Origin: IDS-8 sp040902105
GTDB taxonomy: Bacteria; Pseudomonadota; Gammaproteobacteria; Steroidobacterales; Woeseiaceae
Assembly (NCBI GenBank): GCA_040902105.1
Contig: JBBDXW010000015.1
Span: forward strand, 124,001-188,000
Reading direction: 5' to 3'
DNA: 64,000 bases
Both the position numbers and the translations under genes were made by a program. The notes beneath the pieces were generated by a model. It had not been told where the DNA came from and did not search any database. It was given only the letters and a program-made list of their open reading frames with translations. The stretch's first letter is position 1. The number at the start of each line of letters is the position of its first letter. This document shows positions 8,893 through 17,903 of this stretch, piece by piece.

Positions 8893-10329
8893 ATGACTGC
8901 ATCTACAACGAAAGCGGTGTCCGGCGCTAGCACCGCCGGCAACCTCGGGCTTGCCCTCGATGAGCTGAAAAAACTTCTCGGCGCAAGACTGAGTACCAGC
9001 CCGGCGGTTCGTGACCACCACTCACACGACGAGTCGTGGCATGTCGCGCAGCAGCCCGATGCTGTCTGTTTTGCAGAAAGCACGGAAGATGTGTCGCGAT
9101 GCCTCGCGGTTTGTAACCGGTACCGGATCCCGGTAGTGCCGTTCGGCACGGGCACGGGGCTGGAAGGCGGTACCGTTGCGTTAAGGGGCGGAGTCTCGAT
9201 CGACACCACCAGAATGAATGCCATCCTGCAGGTCAACGCGGACGACCTGGATTGCACCGTCCAGGCAGGCGTTACGCGAAAGCAACTCGAGAAGTACCTG
9301 CACGATACGGGGTTGTTCTTCCCCATCGACCCTGGCGCGGATGCGTCTCTCGGCGGAATGGCGGCGACACGCGCGTCGGGCACGAACGCCGTGCGCTACG
9401 GCACCATGCGTGAAAACGTGTTATCCCTGAAAGCGGTAACCGCGGACGGCAGTATCATTACCACCGGCCATCGGGCCAGAAAATCGGCGGCGGGTTACGA
9501 TCTTACGCATCTCTTCATCGGTTCGGAAGGAACGCTCGGCATCATTGTGGAATTGACCTTGCGCCTGTACGGCAGGCCGGAGGCCATTTCGTCTGCCAGG
9601 GTCTATTTCGACGATGTGGACGGCGCCGTCAATACCGCGATGCAAACCATACAATTCGGCATACCCATCGCGCGCGTGGAATTGCTCGATGCCGCACAGA
9701 TGGAGGCGATTAACCAGTACTCGGGCACCCGCTATCCGCGAAAGGTCGCGCTGTTTCTTGAATTTCACGGCAGCAACGCGTCGGTAAAGGAACAGGCGGA
9801 AACGGTCGGAGCGATCTGCACGGACTTTGGCGGTTCCGACTTCGAATGGACGGCTTACGAAGAGGAACGGCGGCAAATGTGGGATGCGCGGCATTCTGCG
9901 GCGTACGCGGCCATGGCCGTCAGGCCGACGGCCAAAACGTACGCAACCGATGTCTGTGTGCCGATTTCCCGCCTCGCGGACTGCATTCGTGAGACCCGGG
10001 CCGATGTCGAGAGCAGCACCGGCATTAAATCGTTTCTGCTCGGCCACATAGGCGACGGCAACTTTCACTATGTCTTTCTGATCGATCCCGATAATCCGTC
10101 CGAATACCGGACCGTGCACGAACTGAGTGAGCGCATGGCGCAGCGGGCGATCGGGATGGGCGGCACGTGCACCGGCGAGCACGGCATCGGAATCGGCAAG
10201 CAGAAGTTTCTCGAGCTGGAATTCGGCGAACCTGCGATCGCATTGATGCGTACGTTGAAGGCCGCCGTCGATCCGCACGGTATCCTGAATCCCGGCAAGC
10301 TGTTGCCGCCCGAACGTTCGCGCGCATGA
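8893..10329 (+). CDS. FAD-linked D-lactate dehydrogenase-like oxidoreductase (Dld/GlcD family)
   Basis: This 478-residue protein has an N-terminal PCMH-type FAD-binding domain (about residues 45-225). Its markers are VVPFGTGTGLEGG, the contact region GADASLGGMAATRASG and GSEGTLGIIVELTLRL. A FAD-oxidase C-terminal domain follows, with HIGDGNFHYVFL and the end motif GEHGIGIGKQKFLE. This matches cytochrome-type D-lactate dehydrogenases and glycolate oxidase GlcD, which oxidise D-2-hydroxyacids to 2-oxoacids and pass electrons to the respiratory chain. No partner FeS subunit (GlcF) is present nearby, which favours the single-subunit Dld type. An amidohydrolase gene follows 21 bases downstream. 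Confidence 0.9.
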   Translation: MTASTTKAVSGASTAGNLGLALDELKKLLGARLSTSPAVRDHHSHDESWHVAQQPDAVCFAESTEDVSRCLAVCNRYRIPVVPFGTGTGLEGGTVALRGGVSIDTTRMNAILQVNADDLDCTVQAGVTRKQLEKYLHDTGLFFPIDPGADASLGGMAATRASGTNAVRYGTMRENVLSLKAVTADGSIITTGHRARKSAAGYDLTHLFIGSEGTLGIIVELTLRLYGRPEAISSARVYFDDVDGAVNTAMQTIQFGIPIARVELLDAAQMEAINQYSGTRYPRKVALFLEFHGSNASVKEQAETVGAICTDFGGSDFEWTAYEEERRQMWDARHSAAYAAMAVRPTAKTYATDVCVPISRLADCIRETRADVESSTGIKSFLLGHIGDGNFHYVFLIDPDNPSEYRTVHELSERMAQRAIGMGGTCTGEHGIGIGKQKFLELEFGEPAIALMRTLKAAVDPHGILNPGKLLPPERSRA

Positions 10330-10350
10330 CAGGGATGCCCTGTAACGATC

Positions 10351-11736
10351 ATGCTTATGAGGCTCGTGACGTTCGCGGTTCTGGCTCCGCTTTTCTTTGG
10401 ACAGGAACCGGCTGCCGCTGAAATTACCGTCATACACGCAGGCTGGTTGCTGGCGGTCCCCGGCGAAGCACCTGTCAGGCGGCAGACGATCGTCGTCGAA
10501 GACGACCGCATCGTTCAGGTTACCGGCGGATTTACCGGCCGGGCGGAGCTTGGCGGCGCCGGCGCAGCCGCCCGTTTCGTCGACCTGTCAGACGCCTTTG
10601 TCTTACCCGGACTCATCGATTCTCATGTGCACCTGGCATCCGCTCCGGGGCGCGGCCGCGCCGGGGTCGCGCAAACCGAAGCGGAGTTGGCACTCACGGC
10701 AAGCCGTCATGCCAGATTGACTTTGCAGGCGGGCTTTACCACGGTTGTCGATCTTGGTACGGCCGGCGTTCCGGGTCACGAAAATGCGATCTTCGCCGTC
10801 CGCGACGCCGTTCGAAACGGCACGATCGCCGGCCCCCGCATCCTCGCGGCCGGTACCCCCATCGCCGCAAGCGGTCTGGCGCGGACCGTCTCGTACCGTG
10901 ACGAGGTGATGGCAACGTTCGACATGCGCTCGATCTGCGATGGCGCCGACGACTGCCGCCGCGCGGTCCGGCATCAGGTCAAACGCGGCTCGGACATGAT
11001 TGCATTCTTCAACACCGGGAGCCTGTTGGACGCAGATCCGGTTGTACAGACTATGACCGGCGCGGAAATGCGGGCGATCGTCGAAGCCGCGCATGCACTG
11101 GGCCTGAAGGTCGTCGCAGACGGGCATCACGCGGCCGGCATTGCCGCGGCCGACCTGGCCGGTGCCGATATCCTCGACTCCCTGCACTTGTACGACGCCA
11201 TGACGTTCAAGTCCTTGAGCCGGGACGTATTCGTTCAGTCGCATATTTACGGAGTCGTACAGGCGGTCGGCGCGACTCCCGAAACCTTGCACGATGGACT
11301 TTGGGGCTGGTTGCCCGAGCCGCTCCTGCGGCGATTCCAGGCGATTCGACTGCGCCCGTTCGCCGTCATCGAGGCCTACCGATCCGGCATCAGGAATATC
11401 TCCTATGCCTCCGACGCAGGCGTCTATGAATGGGGGGAGAATGCAGCCGATCTCGTGGAATTCGTCGCCCGCGGCATACCGGAAGCCGAGGCGATTCGAA
11501 TTGCCACCTTGAATCCTGCCCGCATGCTGGGTCTCGACAGAGATCTGGGCTCGATCGAACCGGGAAAGAAGGCGGATATCATTGCGGCCATCGGCAACCC
11601 GCTCGTCGAAATTTCCGAATTGCGGCACGTCTGCTTCGTAATGCGCGATGGCGTCATTTTCAGGCAGGATGACATTGCATCAACTGCTGCGGGAAAGAAT
11701 GCAAGCGAGGATTTTACGCGTCAGCGATTGAGATAA
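10351..11736 (+). CDS. Amidohydrolase-like secreted protein with degenerate metal site
   Basis: This 461-residue paralogue of the 4707-6092 protein has a signal peptide (LVTFAVLAPLFFGQEPAAA). It shares conserved landmarks such as HAGxLLAVPG, the ICDGADDCRRAVRHQVKRG segment and the C-terminal WGENA. The HxH motif (DSHVHL) and the final Asp (YASDAGV) remain. The carbamylated Lys position is DMIAFF instead of DVIKVT, the HAH motif reads ADGHH, and the SIEH position reads LDSLH. It may be a mononuclear or inactive relative, or have changed substrate. It is probably cotranscribed with the upstream FAD oxidoreductase. Confidence 0.8.
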   Translation: MLMRLVTFAVLAPLFFGQEPAAAEITVIHAGWLLAVPGEAPVRRQTIVVEDDRIVQVTGGFTGRAELGGAGAAARFVDLSDAFVLPGLIDSHVHLASAPGRGRAGVAQTEAELALTASRHARLTLQAGFTTVVDLGTAGVPGHENAIFAVRDAVRNGTIAGPRILAAGTPIAASGLARTVSYRDEVMATFDMRSICDGADDCRRAVRHQVKRGSDMIAFFNTGSLLDADPVVQTMTGAEMRAIVEAAHALGLKVVADGHHAAGIAAADLAGADILDSLHLYDAMTFKSLSRDVFVQSHIYGVVQAVGATPETLHDGLWGWLPEPLLRRFQAIRLRPFAVIEAYRSGIRNISYASDAGVYEWGENAADLVEFVARGIPEAEAIRIATLNPARMLGLDRDLGSIEPGKKADIIAAIGNPLVEISELRHVCFVMRDGVIFRQDDIASTAAGKNASEDFTRQRLR

Positions 11737-11838
11737 TAATTGAGATAATATATGCTTTCGCATATAATATCGCCCGTCGCAGCAGACTGGATTTGCACAC
11801 CGTGTCGCGGAAACGACCATGTTGTCAGATCGCCGGCG

Positions 11839-12807
11839 TCACAACGGCTGCCGATTGAGAATGCTGCAGAAGATCCTGCGGTCGATATTGCCGCCCGTGA
11901 TGACGCAGACTGTCGCGGTGCCCGCAACGTTGCCGGCAAGCGCGCCCGCAAGGGAGACGGCTCCGGCGCCTTCCGCGACGACACGGTTATGCTCGAACAG
12001 CAATCTTATTGCCTCGGCGACGTCTGCAACGGGTACGACAACGGTGCGGTCCACCATGCGTTTGACCAGCGGCCACATTTCCATGAGCACAGACGGAGCG
12101 CCGGCGCCCGAGATGAAGGATGGCTCCATCGGGACGCGCACCGGCCGTCCTTCCCGGAACGCGGCTGTGGCCGGCGCAGCCGCTTCGCTTTCGGCGACGA
12201 CAATGCGGGCCCCGGGCTTCAGTGCCTTGACGGCCGATGCAATGCCGCAGGCGACGCCACCTCCGCCGAAAGGCACGATGACCGTGTCGACATCAGGAAG
12301 CTGCTCGACGATTTCGAGGCCGATGGTACCGTTTCCAGCCATTGCTGACCTGTTATTGACGCCATCGACATAATACCCGGATTCCCCTGCATGACCGTTG
12401 TTCTCGATAATCTGCCACCACTGATCGGTAGTCACCAGACAAACGCGCGCACCGAATTTTCGTATTGCTTCGAACTTGGATGTCGGCCCCGTGTCCGGCA
12501 CGTACACCGTGGCACCGATGCCGAGCCGCTGCGCCATCCAGGCCAACCCCAGGCCGGCGTTTCCCGAGCTGGCTGTGTAGACACCGTTCTGCAAAGCATG
12601 CTTGTCCGCGGACAACAACGCATTGCCCATCGGCCGGATCTTGAAAGCGCCGATCGCCTGCAGATTTTCGAGCTTGAGATAAATAGCATTCGACCTGTCA
12701 TGAACATTGAGACGCAACAGTGGCGTTCGCACGATGTATGGTGCGAGTCGGTTTCCTGCCGCGCGCATTTCATCGAGTGTGGGAATGTTCAGAGCTGCGT
12801 CGCTCAT
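11839..12807 (-). CDS. Threonine/serine dehydratase-like PLP enzyme (fold type II)
   Basis: This 322-residue protein has the tryptophan-synthase-beta fold. The PLP Lys is at about residue 56 in IGAFKIRP (family consensus SFKxR). The substrate loop is TASSGNAGLGLAW, and the phosphate-binding glycine loop is VPFGGGGVACG. The length matches catabolic threonine dehydratases and serine racemases without an ACT domain. Such enzymes deaminate Ser/Thr to 2-oxoacids or act on 3-hydroxyaspartate or related amino acids. The ATG at 12807 was preferred over one 60 bases upstream because it gives the family N terminus. It is divergent from the class I aminotransferase at 12928. Confidence 0.88.
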   Translation of the reverse strand: MSDAALNIPTLDEMRAAGNRLAPYIVRTPLLRLNVHDRSNAIYLKLENLQAIGAFKIRPMGNALLSADKHALQNGVYTASSGNAGLGLAWMAQRLGIGATVYVPDTGPTSKFEAIRKFGARVCLVTTDQWWQIIENNGHAGESGYYVDGVNNRSAMAGNGTIGLEIVEQLPDVDTVIVPFGGGGVACGIASAVKALKPGARIVVAESEAAAPATAAFREGRPVRVPMEPSFISGAGAPSVLMEMWPLVKRMVDRTVVVPVADVAEAIRLLFEHNRVVAEGAGAVSLAGALAGNVAGTATVCVITGGNIDRRIFCSILNRQPL

Positions 12808-12927
12808 CGCCGGGCCTGGTAAAAATGTAATCGACAAGTTAGACGCTTTAACAGCCCGGATCAACATGCTCTTACCGATGATAAATCATGCCGGCCGTTG
12901 CCGGCCTGCTTTAAATGAGGAGTCGCT

Positions 12928-14124
12928 ATGAAATGGCCAGCGAATAGAATTTCGCAGAGCTCACCAAAGAGTTTCGGAATGTATGAAAAGGCCATGAAGT
13001 TCATGGCAACAGGCAAAGACGTAATTCATCTTGAAGTAGGCCGGCCGGATTTCGATACGCCACTGCATATCAAGGAAGCTACGAAGAAAGCACTCGACGA
13101 CGGCGTCGTGCACTACGGGGAGTTTGCCGGAGAGAGTAAGCTACGCAAGGCAATCTCGGGCAAACTCAAGTTGCTTAACAACCTGGACGCTGGCGAAGAC
13201 GAGATCCTGGTCACCAACGGCCTTACTCATGGCGCCTATGCGGTTTTCATGGCAGCGCTGGACGACGGTGATGAGGTCATTCTATTGGAGCCGTATTACC
13301 CCCAGCATTCCAATAAGATAGAACTTGCCGGTGGCAAGGTTGTCACGGCTCCGCTGGACAAGGACAACGGCTTTCAGATTACTCGAGCCGCGATCGAATC
13401 GCGCATTACCGGCAGAACACGAATGATCTGCATCGTCAACCCGGCGAATCCAACCGGCCGGGTTTTCAGTCTTGAGGAACTCAATATCGTCGCCGACTTG
13501 GCCATTGACCATGATTTGCTGGTAGTAAGTGACGAGGTTTACGAACAGATCACCTACGATGGTCATAAACATGTCAGCATCGCGTCCTTACCGGGGATGT
13601 GGGACCGTACGTTCAGCCTGTTTGCTTATACCAAGGCGTTTGCAATGGACGGGTGGCGATTGGGTTACGCCGTTTGTAAGAAGGAATTCATGCCTGCATT
13701 GCAGAAAATAACCGTGAACGACGTGGCTCATGTAAACGTATTTATCCAGGAAGGCGCTTATGCAGCACTTACCGGCCCGCAACACTGCCTTGCGGAAATG
13801 CTGAAGGAAGATGATCGTCGAAGAGAGTTGGTCTGCCGACGCCTGAATGGGATACATGGAATCGTTTGTCCACGGCCGCAAGGGACTATTTACGCTTTCC
13901 CGGACGTCAGCGCATTCGGCATTCCATCGGCGCAGCTTGCGGAGGAAATACTGGAAGCAACATACGTCGTCACGGAAGCCGGCACATTCTACGGTCAAAC
14001 CGGCGAGGGTCACCTTCGATTGTGTTTCGGAGCCGAGCCGTACGACAGAATTGAGGAAGCCATGAATCGGCTGAATACGTACTTCCAGAGGTCGGCCCTT
14101 TTATCGAAGTCGTATCGCTCTTAG
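12928..14124 (+). CDS. Class I PLP-dependent aminotransferase
   Basis: This 398-residue protein has the class I aminotransferase signatures: NPANPTG at about 171-177, SDEVYEQ at 201-207, and the PLP Lys at about 236 in AYTKAFAMDGWRLGY. The ATG is preceded by a good ribosome site (GAGGAG). Members move amino groups between amino acids and 2-oxoacids, and the subgroup is often annotated as aspartate or aromatic aminotransferase. The gene overlaps the convergent class V aminotransferase gene by 24 bases. Base composition is a little more AT-rich than its neighbours. The specific substrate is undetermined, but the setting suggests amino acid catabolism. Confidence 0.92.
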   Translation: MKWPANRISQSSPKSFGMYEKAMKFMATGKDVIHLEVGRPDFDTPLHIKEATKKALDDGVVHYGEFAGESKLRKAISGKLKLLNNLDAGEDEILVTNGLTHGAYAVFMAALDDGDEVILLEPYYPQHSNKIELAGGKVVTAPLDKDNGFQITRAAIESRITGRTRMICIVNPANPTGRVFSLEELNIVADLAIDHDLLVVSDEVYEQITYDGHKHVSIASLPGMWDRTFSLFAYTKAFAMDGWRLGYAVCKKEFMPALQKITVNDVAHVNVFIQEGAYAALTGPQHCLAEMLKEDDRRRELVCRRLNGIHGIVCPRPQGTIYAFPDVSAFGIPSAQLAEEILEATYVVTEAGTFYGQTGEGHLRLCFGAEPYDRIEEAMNRLNTYFQRSALLSKSYRS

Positions 14125-15405
14125 GTCGAGAAGCAGGTTGCCGAACCGATGAACCTCCGCCATGGTGTTGTAGTGGACCAGTGAGACCCGAGCAGCGCCG
14201 CTTTCGGAGTCGAGCCCTAACCGGGCCATGAGCCGCGGCGCGTAAAGGTGCCCGTCGCGAATACCGACGCCGGCGCGGGCCATGTGCTCCGTAACGGCTG
14301 GCGGTGCGAAGCCTGGCAGATTGAAACAGACTGTCGGCACGCGACGGGACAGCTGCGCGGGGTCGTCGACGCCATACACTTGAGCGCCGCATTCGTTGAG
14401 CACGTGCAGCAGCTCGGCGGAAAGTGACTGCTCGTAAGTCCGTATCGCCAGCATGGCATTGCTTATTGGGTCCTCGCTCGCCGCGCCGTAGGGCATCCCC
14501 GCCTGCTGAAGGAGCGATACGCCGAGATCGCTCAGGTAAGCGACGGCGGCGTCCATTCCCGCGAGATTCTCGTAAATGACGGTTCCCGCCTCGATCTTGG
14601 CCGGCGGCTCGTTCGGAATGAAATCCTCACGGAAAGTCGGCAGGCGCTGCAGGAGCTCATAGCGGCCCCACAAAAAGCCCATGTGGGGTGCAAAGATCTT
14701 GTAGCCGGAGCAGACGAGGTAGTCGCAATCGAAAGCGCGCACATCCATGCGTCCGTGCGGGGCATAGTGGACCGCGTCCAGAAAGATTTCCGCTCCAGCC
14801 TGGTGTGCGAGATCCGCTGCCGCACGTACGTCGACGATCGACCCGAGTGCGTTGGACGCCAGGGTGCAAGCGACCAGCCTTGTGTTCGAGTTCAGGAGCG
14901 ATTTCAGGTCATCGACGTGAAGATTGCCGTCGGCACGGACGTTCCACCAGCGGAACTGCACTCCTTGCTTCCCGAGTGCGAGCCACGTGGCGATGTTCGC
15001 CTCGTGATCGAGGTCGGTGACGACGATCTCGCTGCGTTCGTCCATGATCTCCCCGATGCCGAGACTCACCAACCGGATGAAGGACGTCGCATTCATGCCA
15101 AAGGAAATTTCCTCGGCGCGTCTCGCATTAACGAACCTGCCCACGCTCGCCCGTGCACGTGCGATCGTCTCGTCGACCGCCATGCTCTGTGCATATCGCC
15201 CTCCACGCTGCACGTTATGCTCGATCAGATGGTGATTCACCGCATCGAGCACGAGCTGCGGCACTTGCGCGCCGGCCGCGTTGTCGAAAAAGGCAAAATT
15301 CCGAGCGTGCTTCAGCGCAGGAAACTGTGCGCGGATTGCTTCGATCGGAAAATCGATACCACGCACAGGCGCGGCGCCGTTCTCAAACGGTGCTGTCATT
15401 TGCAC
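14101..15405 (-). CDS. Class V aminotransferase / cysteine desulfurase-like protein
   Basis: This 434-residue protein has the PLP Asp and His at about 210 and 213 (FLDAVHYAPHG) and the Schiff-base Lys near 236 in VCSGYKIFAPHMG. It is closer to the cysteine desulfurase-like SAM-independent group than the enzyme at 68-1243, but no ISC or SUF genes are nearby, so an amino-acid lyase or epimerase role is more likely. The start lies within the end of the upstream permease gene (23-base overlap), and an alternative ATG at 15399 is possible. Translational coupling to the permease is likely, which suggests the permease imports its substrate. Confidence 0.88.
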   Translation of the reverse strand: MQMTAPFENGAAPVRGIDFPIEAIRAQFPALKHARNFAFFDNAAGAQVPQLVLDAVNHHLIEHNVQRGGRYAQSMAVDETIARARASVGRFVNARRAEEISFGMNATSFIRLVSLGIGEIMDERSEIVVTDLDHEANIATWLALGKQGVQFRWWNVRADGNLHVDDLKSLLNSNTRLVACTLASNALGSIVDVRAAADLAHQAGAEIFLDAVHYAPHGRMDVRAFDCDYLVCSGYKIFAPHMGFLWGRYELLQRLPTFREDFIPNEPPAKIEAGTVIYENLAGMDAAVAYLSDLGVSLLQQAGMPYGAASEDPISNAMLAIRTYEQSLSAELLHVLNECGAQVYGVDDPAQLSRRVPTVCFNLPGFAPPAVTEHMARAGVGIRDGHLYAPRLMARLGLDSESGAARVSLVHYNTMAEVHRFGNLLLDLRAIRLR

Positions 15406-16786
15406 TCCCTCCGTCGCGACGTCCCCGGCGTGTTACGACATACGCGAGAGTGAGGAGCACCATCCACGGCACCCCGACGATGACGGCAATGTTCCAGAAT
15501 TCCGTGTCCAGTCCCATCGTGATCAGGACGGCAATCAGCAATGACAGGGCCATCCACTGCAGGTACGGCGCGAATGGCGCACGCACGCTCAGCGCAGCCT
15601 GTTTCTCGGGCGAATACTTGCGCCTGAACTTCAGATGCGTAATCAGGATGATGATCCAGGTTACGATAGCGCCGAAAAGGGCGATGCCGAGAAGGTAGTT
15701 GTAGGCCTTGGGACTCAGGTAGGCGATCAACGCTGCGAATCCTACCCCGCAGATCGACACAAGCGTCGCCAGCCAGGGAGTGCCCCTCTTGCCGATGACA
15801 CCGAACGCTTTGGGAGCTTTGCCCGCCCGGGCCAGCGAAAACACCATGCGGGAGCACAGGTAAAGATTGGTGTTCATGCTCGAGAAGGCAGCGCTCATGA
15901 TGACGAAATTCATCACCGTAGCGGCCCAGACAAAGCCGAAACTTGCGAACACCTTTACGAAGGGGCTTTGCGTGACGATCAATGCGCCCGATTGGCTCCA
16001 CGGCGTGATCGCCAGAATGACACCCAATGCAAGGAAGTAGAAGAGGGACAGCCGCAAGAGCATCGACCGCATTGCCTTGGGGAGCGATACGTCCGGGTTC
16101 TCTGCTTCGCCGGCGGTCACCGCGATGACCTCGATGCCCATGAAAGAGAAGATGGCCATGATCACTGCCATCCAGATGCCGCTCATGCCGTGCGGAAACG
16201 GTCCGCCATCGACAAAGTAGTTTGAAAAACCGGTGGCTGTCGTGCCTGCGCCGAAAATGTTCGCGAAGCCGAACAGGATGAACATGATGATTGCGGTGAC
16301 TTTGATCGTCGACAGCCAGTACTCTATGGAGCCGAAATTGGCCACGGAACGGCTGTTGATGTAAAAGATGCCCCCGCCGGCGACCAGCGCCGAAAACCAT
16401 ACCGGCATGCCCGGCGCCCAGAACTGGACGTAGTGACCGATCGCAACGGCTTCACCGCCGATGGCAACGACCTGTGCAGCCCAGTAGGTGTAGCGCACGA
16501 GAAATCCCGCCAGCGGGTGCAAATACAGATCGGCGTATGTGCCGAACGATCCTGCAGTCGGGTGAGCTACCGACATTTCCGACAGGCTGTACATCACGGC
16601 GAGCGCGATGAAACCGGCGATCACGTAGCTCACCAGAACCCCCGGACCCGCGTACGCGATGGCGATGCCGCTGCCCATGAACAGCCCGGTGCCGATGGCG
16701 CCACCGATGCCTATCATCGTCAACTGCCGGGGTGTCAGGATGCGCTTTAAGCCTCGCTCACGCGCAATGATTTCATCCGCATTCAT
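15383..16786 (-). CDS. Amino acid permease (APC superfamily, AAT type)
   Basis: This 467-residue integral membrane protein has about 12 hydrophobic segments. The family signature MIGIGGAIGTGLFMGSG lies in TM1 and the conserved GIEVIAVTAGEAENP in the middle of the protein. AAT-type permeases import amino acids by proton symport. The ATG at 16786 gives the family N terminus (NADEIIARERGLKR); longer versions would run into the divergent promoter region. It is the first gene of a two-gene operon with the class V aminotransferase. A putative promoter lies upstream on the minus strand. Confidence 0.93.
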   Translation of the reverse strand: MNADEIIARERGLKRILTPRQLTMIGIGGAIGTGLFMGSGIAIAYAGPGVLVSYVIAGFIALAVMYSLSEMSVAHPTAGSFGTYADLYLHPLAGFLVRYTYWAAQVVAIGGEAVAIGHYVQFWAPGMPVWFSALVAGGGIFYINSRSVANFGSIEYWLSTIKVTAIIMFILFGFANIFGAGTTATGFSNYFVDGGPFPHGMSGIWMAVIMAIFSFMGIEVIAVTAGEAENPDVSLPKAMRSMLLRLSLFYFLALGVILAITPWSQSGALIVTQSPFVKVFASFGFVWAATVMNFVIMSAAFSSMNTNLYLCSRMVFSLARAGKAPKAFGVIGKRGTPWLATLVSICGVGFAALIAYLSPKAYNYLLGIALFGAIVTWIIILITHLKFRRKYSPEKQAALSVRAPFAPYLQWMALSLLIAVLITMGLDTEFWNIAVIVGVPWMVLLTLAYVVTRRGRRDGGSANDSTV

Positions 16787-16848
16787 CGTTGACTGTTCAC
16801 CTGGCCGGGGACGCGTGTTCTTAATACCCCATGTTGCACAGTTCAGCA

Positions 16849-16876
16849 AATATAAGATTAGTATTCGTACCCTAAA
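16849..16876 (-). promoter_or_regulatory. Putative sigma70 promoter for the amino acid permease
   Basis: Read on the minus strand, TTTAGG (16876-16871) and TATATT (16854-16849) are separated by 16 bases. The -10 matches consensus at 5 of 6 positions. It lies about 62 bases before the permease start, in an AT-rich divergent spacer. Confidence 0.35.
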
Positions 16877-16956
16877 CTCACACAACGAGGCCGAATGCAG
16901 AACAACCCGCATGGGCACCGCGCCGGCGGGTCCGTTACCACCGTTCTGAGCACAAC

Positions 16957-17898
16957 ATGACAAACCGACCGGTTATTATCGACTGCGATCCGGGACAGGA
17001 CGATGCCGTAAACCTCCTGCTGGCGATGTCCTCACCGGACGAGCTCGACATCCTCGGCATCACGACGGTGGCCGGAAACGTTCCGCTCGCGCTGACCGAG
17101 CGCAATGCACGGCTGATGTGTGACATTGCGGGACGCCGTGACATCCCGGTTTTTGCGGGGTGCGGGCGCCCGCTGGTGCGCAGGCTGGTCACCGCCGAAG
17201 AGGTGCATGGACGAACCGGCATCGACGGGATCGGGATCAGCGAACCGGTGACGCCGCTTCAACCGGCGCACGCCGTGGATTTCATTGTCGCAACGCTGAA
17301 ATCCGCCGCCGACAAATCTGTGACGCTGGTGCCGACGGGGCCGCTCACCAACATCGCGATGGCAATCGTCAAGGATCCGTCGATATTGTCGAAGATCAGG
17401 GAAATCGTGCTCATGGGGGGCGCGATGCGCGAAGGCGGTAACCATTCACCGTCGGCGGAGTTCAACATTCTTGTCGATCCGCATGCGGCACAGGTCGTTT
17501 TCGAATGCGGCCGGCCGATCGTCGCGATGGGTCTCGACGTGACGCACCAGGTGCTCGCAACGCGAGAGCGCGTCGATCGAATTCGCGCGCTGCAGAACAG
17601 GGCGGCGCTCGCAATCGCGAGCATGCTCGATTTCTACAGCCGGCACGACACGAAGAAATATGGCATCGCCGGTTCGCCCTTGCACGACCCCTGTACAACG
17701 GCTTATCTCCTCAGCCCGGCGATATTCGAAGGCAAGCATTGCAACATCGAAGTGGAGATTCACTCCGAGCTGACGATGGGACATACCGCGGTGGATTTCT
17801 GGGGTGTCAGCGGGCGGCGGGAGAACGCGGTGTGGATTCACGCCGCTGATGCGGATGCTTTCTACGACCTTCTGACCGACCGGCTCGGGCGGTACTGA
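16957..17898 (+). CDS. Inosine/uridine-preferring nucleoside hydrolase
   Basis: This 313-residue protein has the nucleoside hydrolase signature IIDCDPGQDDAVNLLLA at its N terminus. This aspartate cluster binds calcium. It also has the conserved EIVLMGGAMREGGN and SAEFNILVDPHAA segments and the C-terminal HDPCTTAYLL. The family splits N-ribosides into free base and ribose in the cytoplasm. It precedes a ribokinase by 5 bases, which would phosphorylate the released ribose, so the pair forms a compact ribonucleoside module. It is divergent from the amino acid permease. Confidence 0.95.
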   Translation: MTNRPVIIDCDPGQDDAVNLLLAMSSPDELDILGITTVAGNVPLALTERNARLMCDIAGRRDIPVFAGCGRPLVRRLVTAEEVHGRTGIDGIGISEPVTPLQPAHAVDFIVATLKSAADKSVTLVPTGPLTNIAMAIVKDPSILSKIREIVLMGGAMREGGNHSPSAEFNILVDPHAAQVVFECGRPIVAMGLDVTHQVLATRERVDRIRALQNRAALAIASMLDFYSRHDTKKYGIAGSPLHDPCTTAYLLSPAIFEGKHCNIEVEIHSELTMGHTAVDFWGVSGRRENAVWIHAADADAFYDLLTDRLGRY

Positions 17899-17903
17899 CG
17901 GCA

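Noticed and set aside
12890..12912. Hairpin GCCGGC-CGTT-GCCGGC before the class I aminotransferase as a terminator
   Set aside because: It is not followed by a proper T run and sits just before the ribosome site of the next gene. It may be chance or a weak regulatory hairpin.
14101..15405. A housekeeping SufS/IscS cysteine desulfurase
   Set aside because: No isc or suf genes are nearby and the gene is coupled to an amino acid permease.
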